Source: Lentzea xinjiangensis (GTDB lineage Bacteria > Actinomycetota > Actinomycetes > Mycobacteriales > Pseudonocardiaceae). From it: a DNA stretch of 64,000 nt. Below the pieces are notes generated by a model. The model ran no database searches, had not been told where the DNA came from, and was given only the letters and a program-made list of their open reading frames with translations. Positions 1-55,482 of this stretch are shown here, in pieces. The stretch lies in assembly GCF_900110955.1 (NCBI RefSeq), contig NZ_FOFR01000005.1:124001-188000 (forward strand). The letters are read 5' to 3'. A program made the translations under genes and the position numbers. Positions within the stretch are counted from its first letter, which is position 1; each line of letters begins with the position of its first letter.

Positions 1-423
1 CAGGTCGACCGGCGGGCCGGCGGCGATGATCGCGTCGAGCTTGGCGTGCGCGATGGCCTCGACGCGTTCGCGGCGCTCGATGACGCGGCGGGCGGCGAAG
101 CTCTGGGTGTACAGGACGCGCTTCTTCTCGTGGCGTTCCTTCTCGACCTCGATGTCGTCGCTGGTGACGAGCATGTCGAGCATGGGGTTGCGCAGGAACC
201 GCGGCGCGTTCGCCGGGTCCTTGTGGGACCGGCCGAGTTTCTGGTTCTGCAGCAGCGCTTTCACCTCGGCGTGCCGGGTGACGAGCCAGCCCTCGTCACC
301 CGCCGGCGTCCGGATGCGGCACACCGGCGCCTGCTCCTGCAGCCGCAGCCGCAGCTCGCTGAACGTCAGGATCGACGGCAGTTCGACCCCGATCAGGGGC
401 AGTTCCTGCGATGTGGTGGTCAT
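1..423 (-). CDS. Cytochrome P450, N-terminal part (cut by window edge)
   Basis: The first 141 residues of a cytosolic cytochrome P450 are present; the heme-binding cysteine region lies off the left edge. Visible are the usual N-terminal beta region (PVCRIRTPAGDEGWLVTRHAEVKALL) and a C-helix-like segment rich in charged residues (HEKKRVLYTQSF). The ATG at 423 has a GAAGG ribosome site about 7 bases upstream and lies 46 bp after the stop of the thioesterase-bearing PKS, so the two are probably co-transcribed. In nystatin and amphotericin clusters the gene directly after the last PKS is the macrolactone hydroxylase (NysL, C10; AmphL, C8). By position this is its best counterpart; that is inference, since the specificity-determining part is missing. 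The alternative is the P450 that oxidises the methyl branch to a carboxyl. Confidence 0.85.
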   Translation of the reverse strand, partial: MTTTSQELPLIGVELPSILTFSELRLRLQEQAPVCRIRTPAGDEGWLVTRHAEVKALLQNQKLGRSHKDPANAPRFLRNPMLDMLVTSDDIEVEKERHEKKRVLYTQSFAARRVIERRERVEAIAHAKLDAIIAAGPPVDL

Positions 424-469
424 GGACGCCTTCCCGGATTCTCTTCTGCCGAGCGCTGTCGGCTGGTTG

Positions 470-3400
470 TCAGGCCTTGACGGCGGTGAACGCGCCGAGC
501 CAGTCCTCCACGACGCCCGCGACGAGGCCCGCGTCCTCCTTGACCATCGCCATGTGGTCGGTGGCGACGACGCGGATCTCGTCGGCGGGCACGTCGACCT
601 CCTGCTCGGTCGTCACGAGGTCGGTGCCCCTGACCTCGTTGGCGCAGCGGATGAGCAGCTTCGGCGCCGACGTGTGCAGGCCGGTGTCGACGATGAGCGG
701 GAACCAGTGCGCCATCGCGGACAGGCGGGCGCTGTTCATGGTCACCGCGGGCGAGTCCATGGTGGTGAAGTAGTTCGTCGTGACGGCGTCGAAGTCCATG
801 CCCTCGCGGGAGTTGTAGTTCATGCTCAGGGTGTCGAGCATGATCACCGCTTCCGGGGTGACGCCCCAGGTCTGCTCGAGCACGGCGGCGGCGAAGCAGG
901 CGAGCGTGCCGCCGGACGAATGTCCCACGAGGACGAACGGGTCGCCGTCGGTGCCGTCGAGGATGCTCTCCGCGATGAACCTCGCGGCGGCCTCGGTGGT
1001 GCGCGGCAGCGCCTCGCCCTCGCCGAAGCCGATGAGCGGCAGCGCCGACACGTGCCGTTTGCCCCGCAGGTGGGCGGCGAGCCGCGCGTACATGTGCACC
1101 CCGGCGGTCGCGCCGGGAGCGCTGACGCAGACCAGCCTGGGCAGCGCCGGCCCGTCGGCGAGCGTGACGGGGACGGGCAGGTCCTCCAGCTCGGCCGGGC
1201 TGTCGAACATCGGGCGCAGGGTGGCGACGGCCTTGAGCATCCGCAGCCCCTCGACGACCTTGCCCGCGGCGACGCTCTGCATGAACAGCCCGGCCACCGT
1301 GTCGTTCGCGCTGACCGCCGCGGCGGTGCCGGTGGGTCCGGTGATGGTGCCGAGCTCGGCGTCGACCCTGGCGGCGAGGGCCGCGGGCGTGCCGCTGTCG
1401 AACACGGCGCTGCCCGGCAGCGCGAGGGTGAGCAGGTCGTTGAGCTGGTTGCGCAGCTCGACGGCGATGAGCGAGTCGAAGCCCAGCTCCAGGAAGTTCT
1501 TCTCCGGGTCGATCCTGGAGCTGTCCGGGTGGCCGAGGAGCGCGGCGCAGGTGCCCACGACGAGGTCGCGAACCTGGATCGCGCGCTCGTCGGGGTCCGA
1601 CTCGCGCAACCGGTCGAGCAGCGTGACGGCGGCCGGCCGGCTCTGCCGCGGGGCGGCCTGCTCGTCGACGAGGTCGCGCAGCAGCGGCATCACGCGCTGC
1701 TGCGGGGCGTGGCTCACGTGCATCGGGACGACGACGGGCCGGTCGGCGGCGAGCGCCGCGTCGAACAGCGCGAGGCCCTGCTCGACGGCGAGCGGGGGCG
1801 TGCCGGAGCGGGCGATGCGGTCCATGGTGGCCTCGCTGAGGCCCGCGGTCATGCCGCTGTGCTGTGCCCACGGTCCCCAGGCGATGCTGACGGTGCCGGG
1901 GCGGGTCGTCGCGAGCGCGTCGAGGTAGGCGTTGGCGGCGGCGTAGTTGCCCTGGCCGGGGGCGCCCACGACGCCGGCGGCCGAGCTGTAGAGGACGAGC
2001 CGCCGGAGGTCGTGCCGGGCCAGGAGGTGCGCGGCGTCGACCTTGGGGGCGAGGACCGCGGCGAGGCGGTCCGGGGTGAGCGCGTCGACGAGGGCGTCGT
2101 CGAGCACGCCGGCCGCGTGGACGGCGGTGGTGATCGGGCGTTCGGTGGCGGCGAACAGCGTCTGCACGTCGTCGGGGTTCGTGACGTCGGCGGCCGCGAC
2201 GGTGACGGTGGCGCCCGCGCTCTCCAGCTCCTGCCTGAGCTCGCGCGCGCCGGGGGCGTCCTCGCCGCGGCGGCCGGCGAGCAGGAGGTGCCGGACGCCG
2301 TGCCGGGTGACCAGGTGCCGGGCGAGTTCGGCGCCGAGGCCGCCGGTGCCGCCGGTGATCAGGACGGTCTCGTCCTCCGCCCACTCGTGCCCGGTGCCGG
2401 GGTTCTCCGGCAGTTCCTTCAGCCGGGCGGCCCTGACCCTGCCCTCGCGGACGAGGACCTGCGGCTCGTCGCCGTTGACGAGGCGGGTGAGCAGGGCGCC
2501 CGAGACGTCGAGGCCGTCGGTGTCGACGAGCAGGAACCGGCCGGGGTGCTCGTTCTGCGCGCTGCGGACGAGGCCCCACACGGCCGCCGCGGCGGGGTCC
2601 TCGCCGGTGGCGGCGCCGCGGCTGACGAAGACGACGCGGGAGTTCTCGAACCCGAGCGCCTCCTGCAGGAAGCCCAGGGCGCGCCGGGTCTGGGCGTGCG
2701 CGCTGCGCGGGGTGCCGTCGCCGGTGACGGCGACGACGAACACGTCCGGCGTCCCGGCCTGGGCGGCTTCGGCGAGGGTGTCGCCATAGCCGGTGACGGA
2801 CTGGCCCGCCGAGTACAGGACGTGGGCGAGGTCGAACTCGTCGCCGCCGATGATGGCCCAGCGCGCTCCCGTGACGGCCGGGGCGTCCGCGGTGGACCTC
2901 ACCCAGCTGACCTCGTGCAGCGCGGGGCGGCCGGCGTTCGGCCGGGGCGCGGGGGCGGTGGTGGCGCGCGGCCAGAACCGCTCGGTGTCGAACGGGTAGG
3001 TGGGCAGGTCCGTCCTCGTGCCGGTCGCGGGCCAGGTGATCCCGGCGCCGGCGGTGTAGAGCCTGGCGAGCGCCGTGACGAACGCCGTGACCTCGTCCTC
3101 GTCCCGGCGCATCGCCGGGATGGCGCGGTCGACGAGCGGGGCGAGGACGGCGCTGGGGCCGATCTCGACGAACGTGGCGTCGCCGATGCCGCGGACGTCC
3201 TGGGCGAAGCGGACGGTGTCGCGGACGTGGTCCACCCAGTAGCCGGGCTCGTGCACGGGCTTCCGGCCCGCGAACGGGATCTTCGGGCTCCGGAACGTCA
3301 GCCCCTCGACGACCGCGCGGAGGTCGTCGAGGACGGGTTCCATCAGCGGCGAGTGGAAGGCGTGGCTGACCTGGAGCTGCTTGGTCCTGCGCGGGGCGAG

Positions 3401-5596
3401 GCGGGTGAGCCGTTCGACGACGTCGTGCACCTCCCCTTCGGCGCCGGCGAGGACGAGGGAGTCCTCGGCGTTGACGGCGGCGATGGAGACGCCGCCGGTC
3501 AGGTGCGGGGTGACCTCGTCCTCGGTGGCCTGGACGGCGATCATCACGCCGCCCGCGGGGAGCTGCTGCATGAGACGCGCGCGTTCGCGGACGAGCCGGG
3601 CGGCGTCCTCGAGCGTGAGCACGCCGGCGACGTGCGCGGCGGCGATCTCGCCGACCGAGTGGCCGGCGACGTGGTCGGCGCGGAAGCCGAAGCTCTCCAG
3701 CAGCCGGTACAGCGCGACCTCGAACGCGAACAGCGCGGGCTGCGTGCACCCGGTCCGGCCGAGCTCCTCCTCGTCCTCCCACATGACCCGCCGCAGGTCC
3801 GGCGGGAGGTGGCGCAGGGCCGCGTCGAGGGCCTCCCGGAACGCGGGGAACGCCTCGTAGAGCTGCTTGCCCATGCCGGCCCGCTGCGCGCCCTGCCCGG
3901 AGAACAGCGCGGCGAACGGTTTGCGCGCCACCACCCCTTCGGCGATCACCGCACCGTCCAGGACCACGGCCCGGTGGTCGAACGTCGTCGGGCGCGTGGT
4001 GAGCAGCGAGTACGCGATGTCCCGTGGGTCGCCGTCGAGGGCCCGGACCTGCTCGATGCGCGCCTTCAGCGCGGCGGGCGACTTCGCCGACACGACCAGC
4101 GGGTGCCTGCCCGCCAGGTCCTGGATCGATCCCGGCTGGCCCCCTCCGGGGGAGGCCGAGGTCCCCACTCCCATCGTCTCAGGGTGGTCTGACGATTCCG
4201 GGCCGGCCGGGGTGTGAGTGGACCGTTCAGGGGCGTCGGGGGCCTCCTGGATGATGACGTGGGCGTTGGTGCCGCTCACCCCGAAGGAGGACACGCCCGC
4301 ACGACGGGGTTTCTCCCCGCGGGGCCAGGGGGTGGTCTCGGTGAGCAGCGAGACGTTGCCCGCGGACCAGTCGACGTGGGAGGACGGCGCCGTGACGTGC
4401 AGGGTGGGCGGCAGGGTGCCGTGGCGGAGCGCCTCGACGACCTTGATCACGCCGGCGACGCCCGCGGCGGCCTGGGTGTGGCCGATGTTGGACTTGACGG
4501 CGCCGAGCCTCAGCGGGGTCGCCCGGTCCTGGCCGTAGGTGGCGAGGAGGGCTTCGGCCTCGATCGGGTCGCCGAGCACGGTGCCGGTCCCGTGCGCCTC
4601 GACGACGTCGACGTCGGATGCGGACAGGCCCGCGGACGCCAGGGCGGCCTTGATCACCTCGCGCTGGGCGGGGCCGTTCGGGGCGGAGAGGCCGTTGGAG
4701 GCGCCGTCCTGGTTGACCGCGCTGCCCGCGACGACGGCGAGCACCGGGTGGCCGTGGCGGTGGGCGTCGGAGAGCTTCTCGGCGAGCAGCACGCCGACGC
4801 CTTCCGACCAGCCGGTGCCGTCGGCGTCGTCCGAGAACGCCTTGCAGCGGCCGGAGGTCGCGAGGCCACCCTGCCGGGTGAATCCGGCGAAGTTCGACGA
4901 GGTGGCCATGACGGTGACGCCGCCGGCCAGGGCCAGCGAGCACTCGCCGTTGCGCAGCGCGGCGGCGGCGAGGTGCAGTGCGACCAGGGAGGAGGAGCAG
5001 GCGGTGTCGACGGTGACGGCGGGGCCTTCGAAGCCGAAGGTGTAGGAGACGCGGCCGGAGATGACGCTGGCGGCGGTGCCCATGCCCGCGTGGCCCTCGA
5101 CGTCCTCTTGGGAGGCCATCAGGACGTGGCCGTAGTCCTGGCCGTTGGTGCCGATGAACACGCCGGTGCGGGAGCCGCGCAACGTCGTCGGGTCGATGCC
5201 CGCGCGTTCGACGGCCTCCCAGGTGGTTTGCAGGAGCAGGCGTTGCTGGGGGTCCATCGCCAGTGCTTCGCGGGGCGAGATGCCGAAGAAGCCCGCGTCG
5301 AAGTCGGCGGCGTCGTAGAGGAACCCGCCCTGCAGGGTCGCGCTGGTGCCGCCGGCCAGGGCGCCCAGGTCCCAGCCGCGGTCGGTCGGGAAGCCGGTGA
5401 TGGCGTCCCGGCCGGCCGCGACCAGCTCCCACAGGTCCTCGGAGGAGCGGACGCCGCCGGGGAAGCGGCACGCGATGCCCACGATCGCGACCGGCTCGTG
5501 CCTGCCGGACTCGACCTCCTCCAGGCGCCGGCGGGTCTGGGCGAGATCGGCGGTGACCCACTTCAGGTACTCAACGAGCTTCTCTTCGTTCGGCAT
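470..5596 (-). CDS. Type I PKS, final module with thioesterase (KS-AT-KR-ACP-TE)
   Basis: This 1708-residue protein adds the last C2 unit of the polyketide and releases it, probably by macrolactonisation. Residues 1-32 form a coiled-coil N-terminal docking helix starting [13 protein letters not shown]. The KS has active-site Cys200. The AT has GHSVGE and the malonyl signature HAFH. No DH is present. The KR starts near residue 1077 with an intact TGGTGGLG motif, the LDD motif of B-type ketoreductases and a YAAAN catalytic stretch. The ACP carries Ser1375. The thioesterase occupies about 1460-1708, with GHSSGG near 1556 and a C-terminal DHM histidine. The ATG at 5596 follows a GGAAGG ribosome site and lies 29 bp after the upstream PKS stop. 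The architecture equals NysK/AmphK; the predicted outcome is a C3 hydroxyl and a C1 ester. Confidence 0.96.
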   Translation of the reverse strand: MPNEEKLVEYLKWVTADLAQTRRRLEEVESGRHEPVAIVGIACRFPGGVRSSEDLWELVAAGRDAITGFPTDRGWDLGALAGGTSATLQGGFLYDAADFDAGFFGISPREALAMDPQQRLLLQTTWEAVERAGIDPTTLRGSRTGVFIGTNGQDYGHVLMASQEDVEGHAGMGTAASVISGRVSYTFGFEGPAVTVDTACSSSLVALHLAAAALRNGECSLALAGGVTVMATSSNFAGFTRQGGLATSGRCKAFSDDADGTGWSEGVGVLLAEKLSDAHRHGHPVLAVVAGSAVNQDGASNGLSAPNGPAQREVIKAALASAGLSASDVDVVEAHGTGTVLGDPIEAEALLATYGQDRATPLRLGAVKSNIGHTQAAAGVAGVIKVVEALRHGTLPPTLHVTAPSSHVDWSAGNVSLLTETTPWPRGEKPRRAGVSSFGVSGTNAHVIIQEAPDAPERSTHTPAGPESSDHPETMGVGTSASPGGGQPGSIQDLAGRHPLVVSAKSPAALKARIEQVRALDGDPRDIAYSLLTTRPTTFDHRAVVLDGAVIAEGVVARKPFAALFSGQGAQRAGMGKQLYEAFPAFREALDAALRHLPPDLRRVMWEDEEELGRTGCTQPALFAFEVALYRLLESFGFRADHVAGHSVGEIAAAHVAGVLTLEDAARLVRERARLMQQLPAGGVMIAVQATEDEVTPHLTGGVSIAAVNAEDSLVLAGAEGEVHDVVERLTRLAPRRTKQLQVSHAFHSPLMEPVLDDLRAVVEGLTFRSPKIPFAGRKPVHEPGYWVDHVRDTVRFAQDVRGIGDATFVEIGPSAVLAPLVDRAIPAMRRDEDEVTAFVTALARLYTAGAGITWPATGTRTDLPTYPFDTERFWPRATTAPAPRPNAGRPALHEVSWVRSTADAPAVTGARWAIIGGDEFDLAHVLYSAGQSVTGYGDTLAEAAQAGTPDVFVVAVTGDGTPRSAHAQTRRALGFLQEALGFENSRVVFVSRGAATGEDPAAAAVWGLVRSAQNEHPGRFLLVDTDGLDVSGALLTRLVNGDEPQVLVREGRVRAARLKELPENPGTGHEWAEDETVLITGGTGGLGAELARHLVTRHGVRHLLLAGRRGEDAPGARELRQELESAGATVTVAAADVTNPDDVQTLFAATERPITTAVHAAGVLDDALVDALTPDRLAAVLAPKVDAAHLLARHDLRRLVLYSSAAGVVGAPGQGNYAAANAYLDALATTRPGTVSIAWGPWAQHSGMTAGLSEATMDRIARSGTPPLAVEQGLALFDAALAADRPVVVPMHVSHAPQQRVMPLLRDLVDEQAAPRQSRPAAVTLLDRLRESDPDERAIQVRDLVVGTCAALLGHPDSSRIDPEKNFLELGFDSLIAVELRNQLNDLLTLALPGSAVFDSGTPAALAARVDAELGTITGPTGTAAAVSANDTVAGLFMQSVAAGKVVEGLRMLKAVATLRPMFDSPAELEDLPVPVTLADGPALPRLVCVSAPGATAGVHMYARLAAHLRGKRHVSALPLIGFGEGEALPRTTEAAARFIAESILDGTDGDPFVLVGHSSGGTLACFAAAVLEQTWGVTPEAVIMLDTLSMNYNSREGMDFDAVTTNYFTTMDSPAVTMNSARLSAMAHWFPLIVDTGLHTSAPKLLIRCANEVRGTDLVTTEQEVDVPADEIRVVATDHMAMVKEDAGLVAGVVEDWLGAFTAVKA
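470..5596 (-). other. PKS module 11 (last): KS-AT(mal)-KR(B)-ACP-TE
   Basis: KS cysteine codon at 4997-4999, ACP serine codon at 1472-1474, thioesterase GHSSGG at about 911-931. The AT signature HAFH indicates malonyl-CoA. The KR is intact, so a beta-hydroxyl (C3) is predicted. The KS-AT linker holds one copy of the in-frame palindromic repeat (4123-4200) but no TTGTCCACA pair. Confidence 0.9.
4123..4200. repeat. In-frame palindromic linker repeat, module 11 copy
   Basis: Starts with the palindrome GGATCGATCC, continues through a GGCCCCCTCCGGGGGAGGC-type hairpin, then GGTCCCCACTCCCATCG. On the coding (minus) strand it encodes [12 protein letters not shown] followed by QPGSIQ in the linker between KS and AT. 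It is one of nine related copies in this PKS set. Confidence 0.85.
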
Positions 5597-5625
5597 CGCC
5601 GGAAACCTTCCGTCCGGTAAAGGGG

Positions 5626-25638
<20,013 letters not shown>

Positions 25639-25725
25639 TCATCAGCTCCGTCAAGCCGGCCGGACACGGTCATCCCGCCGGCAATTGCAGCAGCCGCGGC
25701 GGTAGCGATTTCCTCAGAGAAGCGC

Positions 25726-25762
25726 GCGACCGGCCGCACCCGGTGAGGGTGGGGCCGGTCGC
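25726..25762 (-). terminator. Strong intergenic hairpin between two PKS genes
   Basis: Lies in the 137-bp gap after the six-module PKS stop. Outer arms GCGACCGGCC (25726-25735) and GGCCGGTCGC (25753-25762) are perfect complements. Inner arms CACCC and GGGTG close a GGTGA loop. On the transcribed strand it is followed by a short pyrimidine stretch but no clear U-run. It may therefore act as a partial terminator, attenuator or transcript-stability element rather than a full stop. Confidence 0.6.
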
Positions 25763-25775
25763 GGGGAACGAGGGG

Positions 25776-52655
<26,880 letters not shown>

Positions 52656-52715
52656 CCCTCAACCCATCTCGAGACGCGACCTGTCTGGAATCCTCGCTCC
52701 CGGGCGCCTGGCATA

Positions 52716-52760
52716 CCCCTAGAAACGAATAGGGGCACCCCTGCGGCGAGGGGCGCCCCT
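52716..52760 (-). terminator. Two overlapping hairpins before the six-module PKS
   Basis: The 120-bp gap between the P450 and the PKS holds CCCCTA (52716-52721) paired with TAGGGG (52730-52735). It also holds AGGGGCACCCCT (52731-52742) paired with AGGGGCGCCCCT (52749-52760). The two stems share bases and so are mutually exclusive, which would fit an attenuator, but no leader peptide is evident. It could equally be a partial terminator. Confidence 0.5.
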
Positions 52761-52775
52761 GACGGTGGAAAGCAC

Positions 52776-53990
52776 TTACCAGGTAACGGGAAGCTCCCGC
52801 AGCGAGTAGACGATGGCGCCGTCGCGGAACCGCAGCTCCTCCGCCGGTTTCGCGAGCGCCAGCGTCGGGATGCGGGTGATCAGCGTCAGCAGCGCCACCT
52901 GGAGCTCCACCCTGGACAGGAACTTCGCGATGCAGCTGTGGATGCCGTGGCCGAACGCGAGCGGCGTCGAGTCCTTGCGCGTGATGTCCAGCGTGTCGGC
53001 GTCGGCGTAGACGGTCTCGTCGCGGTCCGCGGACGACAGCAGCGCGATGACGCCCTCCCCCGCCTTGATCGGCTGGCCGGCGATCTCCAGGTCCACCTTG
53101 GCGACCCGGCCGACCCCGCACTGCATCACGTTCTGGTGCCGCAGCAGTTCCTCGACCGCGCTGACGATCAGGTCGGGGTTCTCCCGCAGCTTCACGAGCT
53201 GGTCGGGGTGTTCGAGCAGCGTGAGGATGCTCAGCGCGATCGACGACGCCGTGGTGTCGTAGCCCGCGGACAGCAGCATCATGCCGATGACGACGGCTTC
53301 TTCCTGCTTCAGCTCGCCCGCGGCCATCTGGTTGACGACGAGGCGGCCGAGCACGTCGTCGGTCGGTTCCTTCTCCTTGCGCGCCACCAGCTTCGTCAGG
53401 TAGCCGAACAACGCGCCGGCGGCGGCGTCGCGGTGGCCCTGCGACGACGTGGTCTCGACCAGGGTGTTGATCCAGCGGCCGAACGCCAGCCGGTCCTTGT
53501 AGGGCACGCCGAGCAGCTCGCACACGACGGTCAGCGGGATCGGGCGTGCGAAGTGCGTGACGAGGTCGACCGGCTGCGGGCCCTTGAGCAGCGCGTCGAT
53601 CCTCTCGTCCACCAGCTTCTGCACCGCGGGCCGGACTTCCTCGGCCTTCTTCTTGGTGAACATCGACATGATCATGCGTCGGTAGCGGGTGTGCTCCGGG
53701 TCGTCGACGGTGACGAACGCGCCCGGCTGCGGGTCGACCGGGAACAGGTACCGCGGGTAGCCGGGGTTCATCACCTCGGCGGAGAACCGTTCCGTGTCCG
53801 CCAGAAGAGCCCGCACGTCGGCGTACCTGGACACGAGCCACGCCGTGTCGCCCGCCGGTGTCGTCACCTTCTGCACCGGCCGGTCGGCCCGCAGCTTCGC
53901 GTACTCCGGCGGCAGGTCCAGCGGCCTGTGCGGGTCGCGGGCGAAGGGGAACGGGCACGCCGAGGTCGGCGCGAGTGCTTCTTGCGTCAT
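52776..53990 (-). CDS. Cytochrome P450
   Basis: This is a complete 404-residue soluble bacterial P450. Visible are the C-helix DPEHTRYRRM, the I-helix oxygen-activation motif AGYDTTA, the K-helix ExxR (ELLR) and the heme loop FGHGIHSCIAKFLSR with the thiolate cysteine. It starts 15 bp after the reductase stop and ends 120 bp before the six-module PKS, so it belongs to the same transcription unit. Nystatin- and amphotericin-type clusters keep their P450s after the last PKS, not before the I-type PKS, so this looks like an added tailoring enzyme. No ferredoxin gene is adjacent. The substrate is unknown; hydroxylation or epoxidation of the macrolactone or of an alkyl branch is plausible. It is distinct in sequence from the P450 at the left edge. 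Confidence 0.95.
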   Translation of the reverse strand: MTQEALAPTSACPFPFARDPHRPLDLPPEYAKLRADRPVQKVTTPAGDTAWLVSRYADVRALLADTERFSAEVMNPGYPRYLFPVDPQPGAFVTVDDPEHTRYRRMIMSMFTKKKAEEVRPAVQKLVDERIDALLKGPQPVDLVTHFARPIPLTVVCELLGVPYKDRLAFGRWINTLVETTSSQGHRDAAAGALFGYLTKLVARKEKEPTDDVLGRLVVNQMAAGELKQEEAVVIGMMLLSAGYDTTASSIALSILTLLEHPDQLVKLRENPDLIVSAVEELLRHQNVMQCGVGRVAKVDLEIAGQPIKAGEGVIALLSSADRDETVYADADTLDITRKDSTPLAFGHGIHSCIAKFLSRVELQVALLTLITRIPTLALAKPAEELRFRDGAIVYSLRELPVTW

Positions 53991-54005
53991 CGCGGGAACC
54001 TTCGC

Positions 54006-55325
54006 TCAGGAGGTGCGGAACCGGTTGATCGCGTCGATGTTCCTGGCGCGCAGCTCGTGGTCGAGCACGCCGAGGCCTTCGGACGGCGCGAGGCACAGCA
54101 CGCCGACCTTGCCCTGGTGCACGTTGCGGTGCACGTCGTGCGCGGCCTGTCCCGTGTCGTCCATCGAGTACACCTTGGACACCGTCGGGTGGATCTTCCC
54201 CTTGGCGATCAAGCGGTTCGCCTCCCACGCCTCGCGGTAGTTCGCGAAGTGCGACGAGATGATGTGCTTGAGGTTCATCCACAGGTAGCGGTTGTCGTAC
54301 TGGTGCAGGTACCCGGACGTCGAGGCGCAGGTGACGATCTTGCCGCCCTTGCGCGCCACGAACACGCTGGCACCGAACGTTTCCCGGCCGGGGTGCTCGA
54401 ACACGATGTCCGGGTCCTCACCGCCGGTCAGCTCGCGGATCTTCGCGCCGAACCGCTTCCACTCGCGCGGGTCCTGCTCCTGCTCGTTCTTCCAGAACCT
54501 GTAGCCCTCCGCGGAACGGTCGATGATCAGTTCCGCGCCCATCGAGCGGCAGATCTCGGCCTTCTCCGGCGAGGACACCACGCAGACCGGTGTGGCGCCG
54601 CCGTTGAGCGCGAACTGCGTGGCGTAGGAGCCCAGGCCGCCGGACGCGCCCCAGATGAGCACGATGTCGCCCTGCTTCATGTTGCCGCCGTTGACAGACA
54701 CGAGCTGCCGGTAGGCCGTGGAGTTGACCAGACCGGGGGACGCGGCCTCCTCCCACGTCAGGTGCTCGGGCTTCGGCATCAGCTGGTTCGCCTTCACCAG
54801 CGCCAGCTCGGCGAGGCCGCCGAAGTTCGTCTCGAAGCCCCAGATCCGCTGCTGCGGGTCCAGCATCGTGTCGTTGTGGCCGTCCGGGCGCTCCAGCGGC
54901 ACGTCCAGGCAGTGCGCGACCACCCGGTCACCCGGCTTCCACACGGTCACACCGGGCCCGACGCGCAGCACCACACCGGCGAGGTCGGAACCCACGACGT
55001 GGTACGGCAGGTCGTGCTTGCCGCCCAGCTTGCGGAGGAACCCGAACGTCGACAGCGGCTCGAAGATCGACGTCCACACGGTGTTGTAGTTGATCGCGGA
55101 CGCCATCACGGCGACCAGCGCCTCACCGGGCGCCAGCTCCGGCGTGGCGACCTCCCGCACCTTCAACGACTTGCGCGGATCCTTCTCCCACGTCGGAAGG
55201 CCCGCGAACATCTCAGCGTCGCCCTCCTCGACCACGACCGCGCGGTAGCTCTCGGGCACCGGCAGCGCCTCGAAGTCCCGTGCCCCGGCACTGTCCGATT
55301 CGATGGCGCTGAGGATCTCGCTCAT
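54006..55325 (-). CDS. ccr: Crotonyl-CoA carboxylase/reductase
   Basis: This 439-residue MDR-family enzyme reductively carboxylates crotonyl-CoA (or longer 2-enoyl-CoAs) with NADPH and CO2 to ethylmalonyl-CoA (or alkylmalonyl-CoA), a PKS extender. Seen are the nucleotide loop IWGASGGLG (224-232) and Asn81 (INYNTVW), Phe164-Glu165 (GFETNFGG) and His359 (SSHF). By motif these correspond to the four CO2-anchoring residues known from the Kitasatospora enzyme. The ATG at 55325 has GGGAGG about 9 bases upstream, and a PAS-LuxR-type operator lies 54-69 bp upstream. It heads the PKS-strand genes. No AT in this window carries an ethylmalonyl-type signature, so its product must be used by a PKS outside the window, enter as starter supply, or be accepted loosely by the module 3 AT. 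Confidence 0.96.
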   Translation of the reverse strand: MSEILSAIESDSAGARDFEALPVPESYRAVVVEEGDAEMFAGLPTWEKDPRKSLKVREVATPELAPGEALVAVMASAINYNTVWTSIFEPLSTFGFLRKLGGKHDLPYHVVGSDLAGVVLRVGPGVTVWKPGDRVVAHCLDVPLERPDGHNDTMLDPQQRIWGFETNFGGLAELALVKANQLMPKPEHLTWEEAASPGLVNSTAYRQLVSVNGGNMKQGDIVLIWGASGGLGSYATQFALNGGATPVCVVSSPEKAEICRSMGAELIIDRSAEGYRFWKNEQEQDPREWKRFGAKIRELTGGEDPDIVFEHPGRETFGASVFVARKGGKIVTCASTSGYLHQYDNRYLWMNLKHIISSHFANYREAWEANRLIAKGKIHPTVSKVYSMDDTGQAAHDVHRNVHQGKVGVLCLAPSEGLGVLDHELRARNIDAINRFRTS

Positions 55326-55378
55326 CGACGCCCGCCTCCCACTTGATCGGCAACGAAGCCACCGTAGGGGCGCGGGTG

Positions 55379-55394
55379 CTAGGGAATGCCCGAG
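55379..55394. promoter_or_regulatory. PimM/PAS-LuxR-type operator
   Basis: CTAGGGAATGCCCGAG matches 15 of 16 positions of CTVGGGAWWTCCCBAG, the published binding consensus of the polyene regulator PimM and relatives (AmphRIV, NysRIV). It sits in the 157-bp divergent gap between the reductase and the exporter, so it could serve both directions. A half-site CTAGGGA follows at 55412-55418. The regulator gene itself is not in the window. Confidence 0.75.
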
Positions 55395-55482
55395 ACAACC
55401 GGCGGCGAAGTCTAGGGAAAGACGTCCCCGCCGGTCCGGTTCGCTGGGGCCCGATACCCACATCGCCCTCGGGGAGTGCCGT

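Noticed and set aside
52714-52736. A further PAS-LuxR operator from the CCCCTA/TAGGGG inverted repeat
   Set aside because: Orientation and spacing of the half-sites do not fit the 16-bp consensus; it is better explained as a transcript hairpin.
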